Source: Streptomyces sp. ACA25
GTDB lineage: Bacteria; Actinomycetota; Actinomycetes; Streptomycetales; Streptomycetaceae
DNA length: 56,558 nt
Direction: 5' to 3'
NCBI RefSeq assembly: GCF_028200735.1
Contig: NZ_JAQKPV010000019.1
Location: forward strand, 1 to 56,558
Every line of letters begins with the position of its first letter. The first letter of the stretch is position 1. The translations under genes were made by a program, and so were the position numbers. Positions 8,112-15,200 of this stretch are shown one piece after another. The notes below the pieces were generated by a model that made no database searches, was not told where the DNA came from, and was given only the letters and a program-made list of their open reading frames with translations.

Positions 8112-9200
8112 TTACTGCTCCAGGCGGACCGGCATCAGCATGGAGAAGCTGCCCTCGGTGTCCGGGCGGCGGATGACCAGGGGAGCGGTGGGGCCACCCC
8201 CGAGTTCGAGGATCAGGCGCTCCCTGGCCCCGGCGCGCAGGGCGTCCAGGAGAAAGGTGCGGTTGCAGGCGAGATGGTCCTTACCGCTCTCGCCCTCCTC
8301 GACGACCGTCACCACCTCGTCGGGCGTCACCGTCAGCACGGTGATGTCAACGGGTGCCTGGCTGCGGTCGTGGCCGTCGCCGGGACGGACCGGGCCGGAC
8401 TGCACCGCTGTGCGCAGGGCGTGGACATTGATGGGGATGCGCCGCCCGGAAGGCAGCTGCACGAGACGGCGGTAGTCGGGGAACTCGTGGCCGAGGCTCT
8501 GGCCTGCCGTCTGACGATCCCCGGTGTCGAGTGTCACGTGATCACCCTCCACCGTGAGCACGGCGGAGTCCTCGTCACTGAGCAGCGCGCGCATCGCGTC
8601 GACCAGCGCAGTCGGCACGACGATCTGCACGCGGGGTCCGTCGTGACCGGTGATCTCCGTGCGGGCGACGGCCAGGCGGTAGCGGTCGGTCGCGACCACC
8701 CGGAGAGCTGCGTCCTCGATGTCGAACAGGACGCCGTGGAGTGTGGGCAACTCGGGGTCGGTGCCGACCGCGAAGCGGACGGTGTCCAGCGCGGCGGCCA
8801 GCTCGGAGGCGGAGACGTTCAGCCGGGCGGAGGTGCTGCGAGTGGTGGACATGAGGTGCTTCTCCCTGCGGTCGAGCAGTACACGGACCGTGGAGAGTTC
8901 GCGACGGGCGTCGGACAGCCCGTGCTCGAGACGGCGCAGGTGGGCACTCAGCAGGCTGCGAACCAGGTCGGTGTCCGTGCTGGACCAGCCGGCCAGTACC
9001 AGCCGGATATCCGCCAGCGGCATCCCGGCCGCGCGCAGCCTGGCGAGTAGCCGGGCCTCCGCGAGTTGTTCGGGCGCGTACCAGCGGTAACCGCTCACCG
9101 GATCGACCCTGGCGGGCACCAGCACGCCGGCTCCGTCATAGAACCGCAGGGTACTCACGCTCAGCCCGCTGTCCCTGGACATCTGACCAATGCTGCGCAT
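8112..9200 (-). CDS. MerR-family regulator fused to DNA polymerase III beta-clamp domains
   Basis: Protein of 362 aa from the ATG at 9200, which has a GGAGAG Shine-Dalgarno and lies just behind a MerR-type promoter; the frame is open to 9314. Residues 1-70 are a MerR winged helix-turn-helix (SVSTLRFYDGAGVL, GYRWYAPEQL), followed by the usual dimerisation helix to about 115. From about 125 the protein reads as a sliding clamp. LPTLHGVLFDIE and VVATDRYRLAVA (151-179) are typical of DnaN domain 2. HEFPDYRRLVQLP (238-250) opens domain 3, and the protein ends with LMPVRL like DnaN. Clamp domain 1 is missing. DNA binding and autoregulation are expected; the clamp part may be a dimer or ligand/protein-interaction module rather than a working clamp. 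Similar fusions exist in Streptomyces as far as I recall, with unknown function. Confidence 0.85.
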   Translation of the reverse strand: MRSIGQMSRDSGLSVSTLRFYDGAGVLVPARVDPVSGYRWYAPEQLAEARLLARLRAAGMPLADIRLVLAGWSSTDTDLVRSLLSAHLRRLEHGLSDARRELSTVRVLLDRREKHLMSTTRSTSARLNVSASELAAALDTVRFAVGTDPELPTLHGVLFDIEDAALRVVATDRYRLAVARTEITGHDGPRVQIVVPTALVDAMRALLSDEDSAVLTVEGDHVTLDTGDRQTAGQSLGHEFPDYRRLVQLPSGRRIPINVHALRTAVQSGPVRPGDGHDRSQAPVDITVLTVTPDEVVTVVEEGESGKDHLACNRTFLLDALRAGARERLILELGGGPTAPLVIRRPDTEGSFSMLMPVRLEQ

Positions 9201-9219
9201 CTCGCTCTCCACACCCGGG

Positions 9220-9250
9220 ACTCTCAGGCCTCGACCAGGTTGAGGGTCAA
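9220..9250 (-). promoter_or_regulatory. MerR-type promoter with operator palindrome
   Basis: On the minus strand a -35 TTGACC (9245-9250) and a -10-like GAGAGT (9220-9225) are separated by 19 bp, the long spacing typical of MerR-activated promoters. The spacer holds the palindrome CCTCAACCTGGTCGAGG (9229-9245; 8-bp arms, one mismatch), close in form to SoxR-type operators. It drives the MerR-clamp gene 20 nt downstream, so autoregulation is likely. Confidence 0.7.
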
Positions 9251-9359
9251 GGCACCGTGGCGGTGACCCGCCTGCGCCGTCGCTTTCGGCGCCTTCCAGC
9301 ATGTGCAGGGCCATCGCGCTGCTGTTCCGGAAGCGGGTGGCATTGCTCCATACGTTCCG

Positions 9360-9560
9360 TCATGCCGAATGGTTGTGGGTGCCCCGGCGGGTGTGTTGGA
9401 GGAGGGCGTTCCAGCGTTGGGGGGTGGTGGTGAGGGTGGTGTTGGGGTCATCACTTTCGCGGAAGTGCAGGCGGCCCTCCGGATCGGTCGCGGCCTCCAG
9501 GCAGTTGCTGTCCGGGTTGCCGCTGCTGTAGCTGGACTTCTGCCAGGCAAAGTTCGTCAC
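9360..9560 (-). CDS. DUF397 protein, copy 1
   Basis: Small protein of 66 aa. The opening FAWQKSSYSSGNPDSNCLEAA and the following GRLHFRESDDP are the DUF397 signature. These proteins are usually paired with Scr1/DUF5753 helix-turn-helix regulators in streptomycetes and affect development or antibiotic production. The GTG at 9560 has an excellent AGGAGG 7 nt upstream. It is a near copy of the DUF397 gene at 10172-10366. Upstream, in the same frame, codons for LLQYPRYVQ are left over from the C-terminus of a regulator gene whose stop codon is lost, so this copy has no regulator of its own. It could act with the intact regulator next door. Confidence 0.8.
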   Translation of the reverse strand: MTNFAWQKSSYSSGNPDSNCLEAATDPEGRLHFRESDDPNTTLTTTPQRWNALLQHTRRGTHNHSA

Positions 9561-9602
9561 GTGTTCCTCCTGCTGGACGTAGCGCGGATACTGAAGCAGG
9601 CC
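9561..9602 (-). pseudogene. Remnant of an Scr1-type regulator gene 3' end
   Basis: This stretch encodes KQ/LLQYPRYVQQ-like residues matching the LLQYLRYVL end of the intact regulator at 10377-11255. The stop codon present there (TAG) reads as a sense codon here. Homology ends near 9602, so only about 14 codons survive, next to the duplicated DUF397 gene. Confidence 0.65.
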
Positions 9603-9682
9603 TTTCACGTCTGCGGTCTCTCGACCATCGGCCCTTGCCCGCCCCAGCAGCGAGGCACTTGCCGACCTGGCAGGCTGGCCTC

Positions 9683-10063
9683 GTGCAGGAAATCGACTGG
9701 TACTACGACAACGGCGAGGAACTGTTCCCCGATGTGGGTTCTGGGGTAAGGGCGGGGGACGTCGCACAGCACTGGATGGCGGTGGAGCGGATCTATGGCC
9801 TGGACTGGCAGCGGTTCACCCCCGGGGACTGGGACGCGCTGCAACGGATCAACCAGAGCCTGCCCGGCTGGCAGCACTTCTCCCCCGACGTCGCCCGGTG
9901 GTTCTCACTGGACGAGGACAGCGAGCTGCACCTGTGGGCTTCGGTCGAGCTCTCGGGCCTCCAGGTCGTGGGAGTACTGACACAGGGCATGTGGCAGGAC
10001 TGGGACACCCAGTTCCGCCGTGCGATCACAAACCACAGCCTTCCCCGACGCGCATGCGCATGA
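9683..10063 (+). CDS. Hypothetical protein between the two DUF397 repeats
   Basis: Protein of 126 aa from the GTG at 9683 (an upstream reading to 9635 is possible); no family recognised. It is rich in Trp and acidic residues (DWYYDNGEELF, GDWDALQRINQSLPGWQHF, MWQDWDTQFRRAI), looks soluble and has strong third-position GC, which supports real coding. No signal peptide or membrane segment is seen. The Shine-Dalgarno is weak. It is the only plus-strand gene in this cluster and lies inside the direct repeat, so it may have been captured together with the duplication. An immunity or partner role for the DUF397 system is possible but purely speculative. Confidence 0.6.
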   Translation: MQEIDWYYDNGEELFPDVGSGVRAGDVAQHWMAVERIYGLDWQRFTPGDWDALQRINQSLPGWQHFSPDVARWFSLDEDSELHLWASVELSGLQVVGVLTQGMWQDWDTQFRRAITNHSLPRRACA

Positions 10064-10166
10064 CGCGCTATCCCCACACCACCAACCACAGCAAGCGCGA
10101 AGGGCACGATCTACGGCTGGAGCAGTAACCGCCTGCCGTTCCGGATACGGGTAGACGTGGTGCTCA

Positions 10167-10409
10167 CGTCATGCCGAGTGGGTTTGGGTGCTCCGGCGGG
10201 TGTGTTGGAGGAGGGCGTTCCAGCGTTGGGGGGTGGTGGTGAGGGTGGTGGTGGGGTCATCACTTTCGCGGAAGTGCAGGCGGCCGTCCGGGTCGGCCGC
10301 CGCCTCCAAGCAGTCTTGGGCGGGGTCGCCGGTGCTGTAGCTGGACTTCTGCCAGGCAAGGTCCATTGTGTTCCTCCTACAGGACGTAGCGCAGATACTG
10401 AAGCAGACC
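10167..10409. repeat. Direct repeat, copy 2 (DUF397 gene plus end of Scr1 regulator gene)
   Basis: Partner of 9358-9602. In this copy the regulator gene is complete, with its stop at 10377-10379, so it is probably the ancestral copy. Confidence 0.85.
10169..10366 (-). CDS. DUF397 protein, copy 2
   Basis: Small protein of 65 aa (LAWQKSSYSTGDPAQDCLEAA, then GRLHFRESDDP), the DUF397 signature. It starts at the ATG at 10366 with AGGAGG in good position, 10 nt behind the stop of the Scr1-type regulator, so the two form an operon. In streptomycetes such pairs (WhiJ-like regulator plus DUF397/BldB-like or small partner) influence sporulation and antibiotic synthesis. The partner is thought to modulate the regulator. 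Nearly identical to copy 1 except around residues 18-30. Confidence 0.85.
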   Translation of the reverse strand: MDLAWQKSSYSTGDPAQDCLEAAADPDGRLHFRESDDPTTTLTTTPQRWNALLQHTRRSTQTHSA

Positions 10410-11255
10410 CAGAGAGCTGCCCTCATGAGATTCCTGGGAGCGCAGAGGGGCGAGCGACACGCTACTCATCCGTGCGAAGTCTGACGTGAACTGACCAACC
10501 GGTTCGGGATCACCGAGAAAGAGAGGCGTAATTGGCTGTTCGACGTAGACGGTGCGGAGCTCGGGTGCCGCTGCATCGTAGATGGTAAACGGGGCGCCTG
10601 GGGTGGCCGGGTGGCGCTCTACCTTGAAGGGCAGGAGCTGGATGTTGACGTTCGGCAGGTGAGAGACCTCTTCGAGGTGCGCGAGTTGGTCACGCATGAT
10701 CTTACGATCCACGAAATGCATATGGAAGGCAGCTTCGTGAATCACCGCGTGCAGGTTGGGTAGCGGCTCCCGGCTCAGTACTTGTTGGCGCTGCAATCGG
10801 AAGTCGACGTACTGGTCAATGATGTCCGGGGGAGTTTCGTGACTCCAAGTGGAGAAGAGCGCCCGCATGTAGTCGGGCGTCTGCAGCAGCCCTGGGACGT
10901 ACAGCCACTGGAACGAGCGGAACGCCGTCGTTGTTGCTTCAAGTTCCGCCAGGTCCCGCGCTCGGTCGCCGAGTAGCGACAGGTACGCCGTCCACCACCC
11001 CTTGCCGGTGGCGTTCGTCATGGCGACGAGGACTTCCACCAATGTGGCATTTCTGCAACCATATGTCTTTGTGAGGGCTCGCAATCTCTCTTCGGGGCAC
11101 GCTGTCCTTCCTGCCTCGATGTGGCTCACGTGTGCTTGGCCGAGTCCTACCCGTCGCCCGGCCTCCGCAGTGGTGAGACCTGCCGCTTCGCGCAGTTTCC
11201 GGAGTTCCTGCCCCAGGCGCTTCTGTCGCTGACTCGGCTGTGTCCGTAGTCCCAT
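10377..11255 (-). CDS. XRE-family regulator with Scr1/DUF5753 domain
   Basis: Protein of 292 aa. Residues about 14-66 form a helix-turn-helix (LGQELRKLREAAGLTTAEAG, then GLGQAHVSHIEAGRT). From about 95 to 285 the DUF5753/Scr1 domain follows, with typical FQWLYVPGLLQTPDYMRAL and QLLPF blocks. This is the WhiJ-like class of developmental regulators. The ATG at 11255 is chosen over the in-frame TTG at 11261 because GAAGGAAG stands 6 nt before it but directly abuts the TTG. The gene heads an operon with DUF397 copy 2 and is divergent from the RsbW-like ATPase gene. That three-part layout (regulator, DUF397, ATPase) recurs in streptomycetes. Confidence 0.9.
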   Translation of the reverse strand: MGLRTQPSQRQKRLGQELRKLREAAGLTTAEAGRRVGLGQAHVSHIEAGRTACPEERLRALTKTYGCRNATLVEVLVAMTNATGKGWWTAYLSLLGDRARDLAELEATTTAFRSFQWLYVPGLLQTPDYMRALFSTWSHETPPDIIDQYVDFRLQRQQVLSREPLPNLHAVIHEAAFHMHFVDRKIMRDQLAHLEEVSHLPNVNIQLLPFKVERHPATPGAPFTIYDAAAPELRTVYVEQPITPLFLGDPEPVGQFTSDFARMSSVSLAPLRSQESHEGSSLGLLQYLRYVL

Positions 11256-11483
11256 GCTCAACTTCCTTCACGGAGTCATGCGGCGTGTCAGGCGAGTCGC
11301 CTCGTTGTCACTCGTATGGGCGTCATCTCGGGCGTTCGGTTGCATTAATGAACGCCGACATCCTAGCGTCGGTCTCGCATCATCCCGGACCGCCGTAAGA
11401 CCGAAGTGCACTGCCCGCCGTGTGGGGTTGGCGGAGCGGCATTGCCACGCGGGTCGGCCGGGACTCTTCGAGAGGAACGACGT

Positions 11484-12002
11484 ATGTGTCCTGGGCCCGG
11501 AGTTTTCCCGGCTTCCGCACGCACCGCCCTGTCTGCCGCTTCCCCGTCCGCTTCGGGAACCGTCGTGGGCGCGGGGTCGGGGGCCGCGTCGTCGCCGCAG
11601 TTCTGCGACGACTTCTCGTTCACTTTCCCTCCCGACCTCCAGTGGGTGCGCAGTGCGCGGGAAGCGGTGCGCACCGCGCTGCTGTCCGTGCTCCCGGAGA
11701 CGTCGGAGGTGCTGGGCACAGCAGTTCTTCTTACCTCCGAGGTCGTTACCAATGCGGTGGTTGCCTCGTTGGGCAGTGCGCGACCCGCTCCCGTCGCGCT
11801 GTACGCAGCGTGGAACCCCGCCGGAGCGGTGCGTGTGCTGGTGCACGATGTGGCACCGGGCGCAGTAGAGGCCCCGGCCGGACTGCCTTCCCCCGAGGCG
11901 GAGAACGGCCGGGGCCTGCTGCTGCTCGCGCACTGCGCGCGGGAGTGGGGCGTCTGCCGTCACCTTCCGGGGCCCGGCAAGGCGGTGTGGTTTTGTCTGT
12001 GA
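11484..12002 (+). CDS. RsbW-like ATP-binding protein (HATPase_c, anti-sigma type)
   Basis: Protein of 172 aa with a GHKL ATPase core. The N-box is SEVVTNAVV, the G1-like strand is VRVLVHDVAPG, and the G2 motif is GRGLLLLAH near the C-terminus. Streptomyces has many such small RsbW/SpoIIAB-like proteins; some are anti-sigma kinases, most are orphan. The ATG at 11484 has AGAGGA 7 nt upstream; the longer frame from 11406 adds a Cys/Arg-rich stretch with no support. It is divergent from the Scr1-type regulator, which suggests functional linkage with the regulator/DUF397 pair. The stop overlaps the start of the next gene (GTGA), so both are translated together. Confidence 0.85.
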   Translation: MCPGPGVFPASARTALSAASPSASGTVVGAGSGAASSPQFCDDFSFTFPPDLQWVRSAREAVRTALLSVLPETSEVLGTAVLLTSEVVTNAVVASLGSARPAPVALYAAWNPAGAVRVLVHDVAPGAVEAPAGLPSPEAENGRGLLLLAHCAREWGVCRHLPGPGKAVWFCL

Positions 12003-12472
12003 CGCTACGAGCCGGCCAATTGCGGGCGGCGGCACGGCTGGTAGGGGTGCGGATCGAGGTGCCGGAGCCCCGTACCGGGCGGGCGCTGGCGTGGATGCGG
12101 GCGCTGGACGAGCGGCTGAAGACGCTGACGCCCCTCGGGCTGGTGGCGGTGCAGGGGGCGTCGGTGGAGCTGCCCGACGGCGACGGAGCCACCCCGGGGC
12201 TCGTGGTGTGCCCCGTGGGCTTCCTGGCTTCGGACGAGCGGCTGCTGCATCCCCGGATCGTGCGCTTGGTGGCCGAGGTGACCGAACTGCCGGGGACCCC
12301 ACCCGCCTGGGCCGCCGAAGTCCGGGTGCGGGCCTGCCTGCTGGTGGACCCCCGGGACGGCGGATGGGCGCTGTGGACCCGCCCCGGCCCGGGGCGCCGG
12401 TACCGACAGGTGGAGCGCGGCCCGTGGTGCGCGCCACTCCCGCCGGACTGCCTGTTCGCTGACGCCGGGTGA
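11999..12472 (+). CDS. Uma2-like (DUF820) protein, apparently degenerate
   Basis: Protein of 157 aa. The C-terminal half reads like Uma2 proteins, a PD-(D/E)XK-type family common in streptomycetes: GLVVCPVGFLA, RLVAEVTE, CLLVDPRDGGWALWTRP and RYRQVERGPW. Two points argue against an active nuclease. The usual PD before the VV strand is PG here, and the N-terminal part is short compared with typical members (about 190 aa). The protein also stops before the final strand. The GTG at 11999 overlaps the ATPase stop codon. It may be a retained fragment or a regulatory remnant. Confidence 0.55.
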   Translation: MTLRAGQLRAAARLVGVRIEVPEPRTGRALAWMRALDERLKTLTPLGLVAVQGASVELPDGDGATPGLVVCPVGFLASDERLLHPRIVRLVAEVTELPGTPPAWAAEVRVRACLLVDPRDGGWALWTRPGPGRRYRQVERGPWCAPLPPDCLFADAG

Positions 12473-12508
12473 CGCACCGGCGGGCTCCCGGGGCGCGGTG
12501 ATGCTCTT

Positions 12509-12539
12509 GCCGGAGTGCCGGAGTGCCGGAGTGCCGGAG
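12509..12539. repeat. Tandem 8-bp repeat
   Basis: Four consecutive copies of gccggagt (the last lacks one base), directly downstream of the stop codon of the TPR protein gene at 12541. A simple slippage-type microsatellite; no spacers, so not CRISPR. Confidence 0.85.
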
Positions 12540-12540
12540 C

Positions 12541-14922
12541 TCAGAAGTCGTCAAGGCCCTCCAGCGCCTCGTTGCACAGCTCCATCCACCGCATGTCGTC
12601 GAACTCCGCGAAAATCCTGCGGGCTTCGAGGAGGCCCGTGCGGGCATCCCCACGGCGCCCTTCCTCCTCGGCGGTGAGGGCCAGCGAGCAGATGATGACG
12701 GCCTCGCTGTGCCGGGAGCCGCTCTCCCGGCAGACTTCTCTGGCCTCTTCGTACCGCTGGACGGCCTGACGGTAGTCCCCTCGGGCCCGGGCGATGTTCC
12801 CCAGGTCGCTGAGGGCGACCACCTGAACCGACAGCTGCCGGGTCTCGCGGGCCATGGCCAGCAACCGTTCGCTGAGCCGGAAGGCCCGGTCGTAGTCGCC
12901 CTGCGCCTCCGCCACGGCCGCCAGCCCGCCCAGGGCCTGGAGCACTCCGATGGAGAACTCGGCCTCCTCCGCCAGGCTGCGGGCGGCCTCGAAGCTGCGG
13001 GCGGCCTGACCGATGTCGTTGCGGGCGAGGGCGAAACTGCCGAGCTTGACCAGGGTGTGCACCGTCCCGGTGTGGTCGCGGTTCTGCTGGGAGAGCCGGA
13101 GGGCCTGGTGCAGCAGATGCGTCGCGCGATCATCGGCCTGCTCGTCGATGGCCACGTCGGCCATCTTGCGCAGCGTGCCGGCCTGTGCGGCCCGGTCGCC
13201 GAGCTCCTGCTGGAAGGCCAGAGCCTGCTCGTACATCCGGAGAGCCGGCTGGTACTCCTCGAGCTGTTTGGCGACCGTGGCCATGCCGACCAGGACGTCC
13301 GCCTCTCCGGGGCGGTGTCCGGCTGCCCGGTGCAGTTCCCGGGCCTGCTCGTACGTGTCCATGGCACGGTCGAGGTCGCCGCTGTCGGCACAGAGATCCC
13401 CGATGTCGACCAGCACGTCGGCCTGCCCGTGCCGGTCGCCGGTGTCCTCGAACATCTCCAGGGCGCGTTCGTAGGACCGCATCGCCTCGTCCTGGTGGCC
13501 GCGGGTCTTCGCCGTCGCACCGAGCCCTTGGTGAGCTGCGGCCTGCCCGCGCAGATCTTCGTCGTTCTCGCACAGCGCGCGTGCGCGTTCGAAGGCACGC
13601 TCCGCGGTCGTGAGTGCGGAGTGCCAGTACGCGGTGTGGCCGATCGCCAGGGCGACGGTCCGGTCCGCGGAAGGCAGGAGAGCGGTGATGATCTCGTCCG
13701 CGACGTATCTGCCGCGCCCGAGTTCGCGCTGCCGGGCGTCGAGCAGGTAGTCGAAGGCGCTGACGTTACGGCCGTCGGGGGTGGGAGTGAGCAGTGCCGT
13801 GGCGCCCCGGCGCACTCGGGTTGCCCAGGCCCAGGCGGCGTCCAGGGACTCGGGGTCGAGCCGCGGGCCGCCACGGGCCCTCAGGTAGTGCTCGTGGATC
13901 TCTTCCAGCAGAGTCCGGGAGGGGGTGACCAGCCCGGCTCTGTCGCAGTCCAGCGCGGCGGTCACCAGGGCGGCGCCGCGCGGGTTGGCCCCCGGCTGCC
14001 AGGCGTTCTCGTAGTCCTTCAGCAGCTCCGGTCCAGCGGCCAGCGACTCCGCGATGCCGTGGCGGTCGGCGGAGACCAGGGCGGCCTTGATCCGGGGGTC
14101 GGTGTCCCGGGCGATGGCGCGACGCAGCTCGCTCGGCGAGAACTTCTGCTCCAGCCGGATCTCCCGGGCCGGTTCGAGGGCGGCGCGGGCGTCGTGCACG
14201 TTGCCGCCGGTCAGCTCGGCGTGCGCGGTGCTGCGGATGGTCGCGATGATCAGGCGGTGGTGGTCCGTTCCGTCGAGCAGTTTGTCCACGTGCTCACGGG
14301 TCAGCCCGCCGTTGCCCAGGTAGTGCTCCAGGCCGTCCAGCCACAGGACGGCGTCACGGAGCTCCAGCGCGTGCTCGACCGCGGGGCCGACCTTGCTGCG
14401 CTCACGGGGAGCGATCAGGGTGTGACCGGGGACCGCCGCCCGCATGTTCTCGTAGGCCAGACGGGACTTGCCTGCCGTGGAATGGCCTATGAGCAGGGTG
14501 AAACCGGCGTCCTGCAGCTGCTCGCGGTGCCGGTGCTCCCGGTCCCGCGGCACGTAGGCGGGTGGTCCGTCCGGCGGGGGTTCGCCGTCGCCCGGAGGGA
14601 TGGCCCGGTGCACGCCGAGCTGCACCGGGTCGTCGAGCTGGTGCACTTTCGGCAGCTGCCCGTCGGAGAGGACGAGGCATCCGCTGACGCTCTCACGAGG
14701 ATTCGGGAGGCCGCCCAGCAGATCGGCACCGGCGCCGGGCGGCCGGCGCTGCCGGCGGTTCCGGGGGATGACGACGACGGCGGCGGCCAGTGCGGCGGCG
14801 AACAACGTGGCCGCACCGATCGCCGCGGTGGCGTTGCGCAGACCGAAGAAGGAGAGAAGCCCGGTGCCTGCTTCGAGCACGTAGGCATCGAGACTGAGGA
14901 GAAGCTGTTGCGAGGCAGGCAT
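12541..14922 (-). CDS. Membrane-anchored P-loop NTPase with TPR repeats (STAND-like)
   Basis: Protein of 793 aa. One membrane helix lies near the N-terminus (about 31-52), followed by a basic, Pro-rich linker. A P-loop domain comes next: Walker A GHSTAGKS (146-153) and a Walker B-like strand AVLWLDGLE (191-199). From about 425 to the end there are roughly nine tetratricopeptide repeats (for example GHQDEAMRSYERALEMFEDTGD, spaced every 40 residues). NTPase plus TPR sensor is the STAND arrangement used by signalling and some defence proteins. The output part here could be the membrane helix. The ATG at 14922 shares its A with a TGA in the upstream frame (TGATG), suggesting coupling to a small upstream gene. 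Confidence 0.8.
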   Translation of the reverse strand: MPASQQLLLSLDAYVLEAGTGLLSFFGLRNATAAIGAATLFAAALAAAVVVIPRNRRQRRPPGAGADLLGGLPNPRESVSGCLVLSDGQLPKVHQLDDPVQLGVHRAIPPGDGEPPPDGPPAYVPRDREHRHREQLQDAGFTLLIGHSTAGKSRLAYENMRAAVPGHTLIAPRERSKVGPAVEHALELRDAVLWLDGLEHYLGNGGLTREHVDKLLDGTDHHRLIIATIRSTAHAELTGGNVHDARAALEPAREIRLEQKFSPSELRRAIARDTDPRIKAALVSADRHGIAESLAAGPELLKDYENAWQPGANPRGAALVTAALDCDRAGLVTPSRTLLEEIHEHYLRARGGPRLDPESLDAAWAWATRVRRGATALLTPTPDGRNVSAFDYLLDARQRELGRGRYVADEIITALLPSADRTVALAIGHTAYWHSALTTAERAFERARALCENDEDLRGQAAAHQGLGATAKTRGHQDEAMRSYERALEMFEDTGDRHGQADVLVDIGDLCADSGDLDRAMDTYEQARELHRAAGHRPGEADVLVGMATVAKQLEEYQPALRMYEQALAFQQELGDRAAQAGTLRKMADVAIDEQADDRATHLLHQALRLSQQNRDHTGTVHTLVKLGSFALARNDIGQAARSFEAARSLAEEAEFSIGVLQALGGLAAVAEAQGDYDRAFRLSERLLAMARETRQLSVQVVALSDLGNIARARGDYRQAVQRYEEAREVCRESGSRHSEAVIICSLALTAEEEGRRGDARTGLLEARRIFAEFDDMRWMELCNEALEGLDDF

Positions 14923-15200
14923 CAGCCTTCACCGCACAGCTGGGAGAGCGTCCGCTCCGGTACCGCGCCGTGCGGAGCAGGAGCAGAGGGGACGCGCACC
15001 CGGGGGACGGGGCGGGTGATGCGGGTGGGGTGGAACGTCACGGAAGTGATCCGGGCACCTCCCTCGACTTGCGTGGTGGCGTCGGCCTCACGGGACACCG
15101 GGACTGCGTGCCCGGCGCGCTCACCGACGATTCGGTAGGGCTTGAAGCCGCACGACTCATGGCGCAGAGTGTGCTGAGTACCCTCAAGGCTGGCCGCCAC
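14922..15200 (-). CDS. Possible small gene coupled to the TPR protein gene
   Basis: An open frame of up to 92 codons from the GTG at 15200 ends in TGATG with the start of the TPR gene. Its last 75 codons have strong third-position GC, as real genes here do. The product (KPYRIVGERAGHAVPVSRE ... TLSQLCGEG) resembles nothing I know. The start is uncertain: the GTG lies inside a possible -10 box (TAGGGT) and no Shine-Dalgarno is convincing. It may be the tail of a decayed longer gene. Confidence 0.3.
   Translation of the reverse strand: MAASLEGTQHTLRHESCGFKPYRIVGERAGHAVPVSREADATTQVEGGARITSVTFHPTRITRPVPRVRVPSAPAPHGAVPERTLSQLCGEG

Larger units (their letters stand above)
9358..9602. repeat. Direct repeat, copy 1 (DUF397 gene plus end of Scr1 regulator gene)
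   Basis: About 245 nt that match 10167-10409 at roughly 90% identity by eye, in the same orientation and about 808 nt apart. The repeat covers the DUF397 gene, its AGGAGGAAC Shine-Dalgarno and the last 12-14 codons of an Scr1-type regulator gene. Confidence 0.85.

Noticed and set aside
7911..9050. Plus-strand frame of 379 codons opposite the MerR-clamp gene
   Set aside because: Antisense shadow: low-complexity Gly/Arg/Gln product, while the minus strand has a clear two-domain protein.
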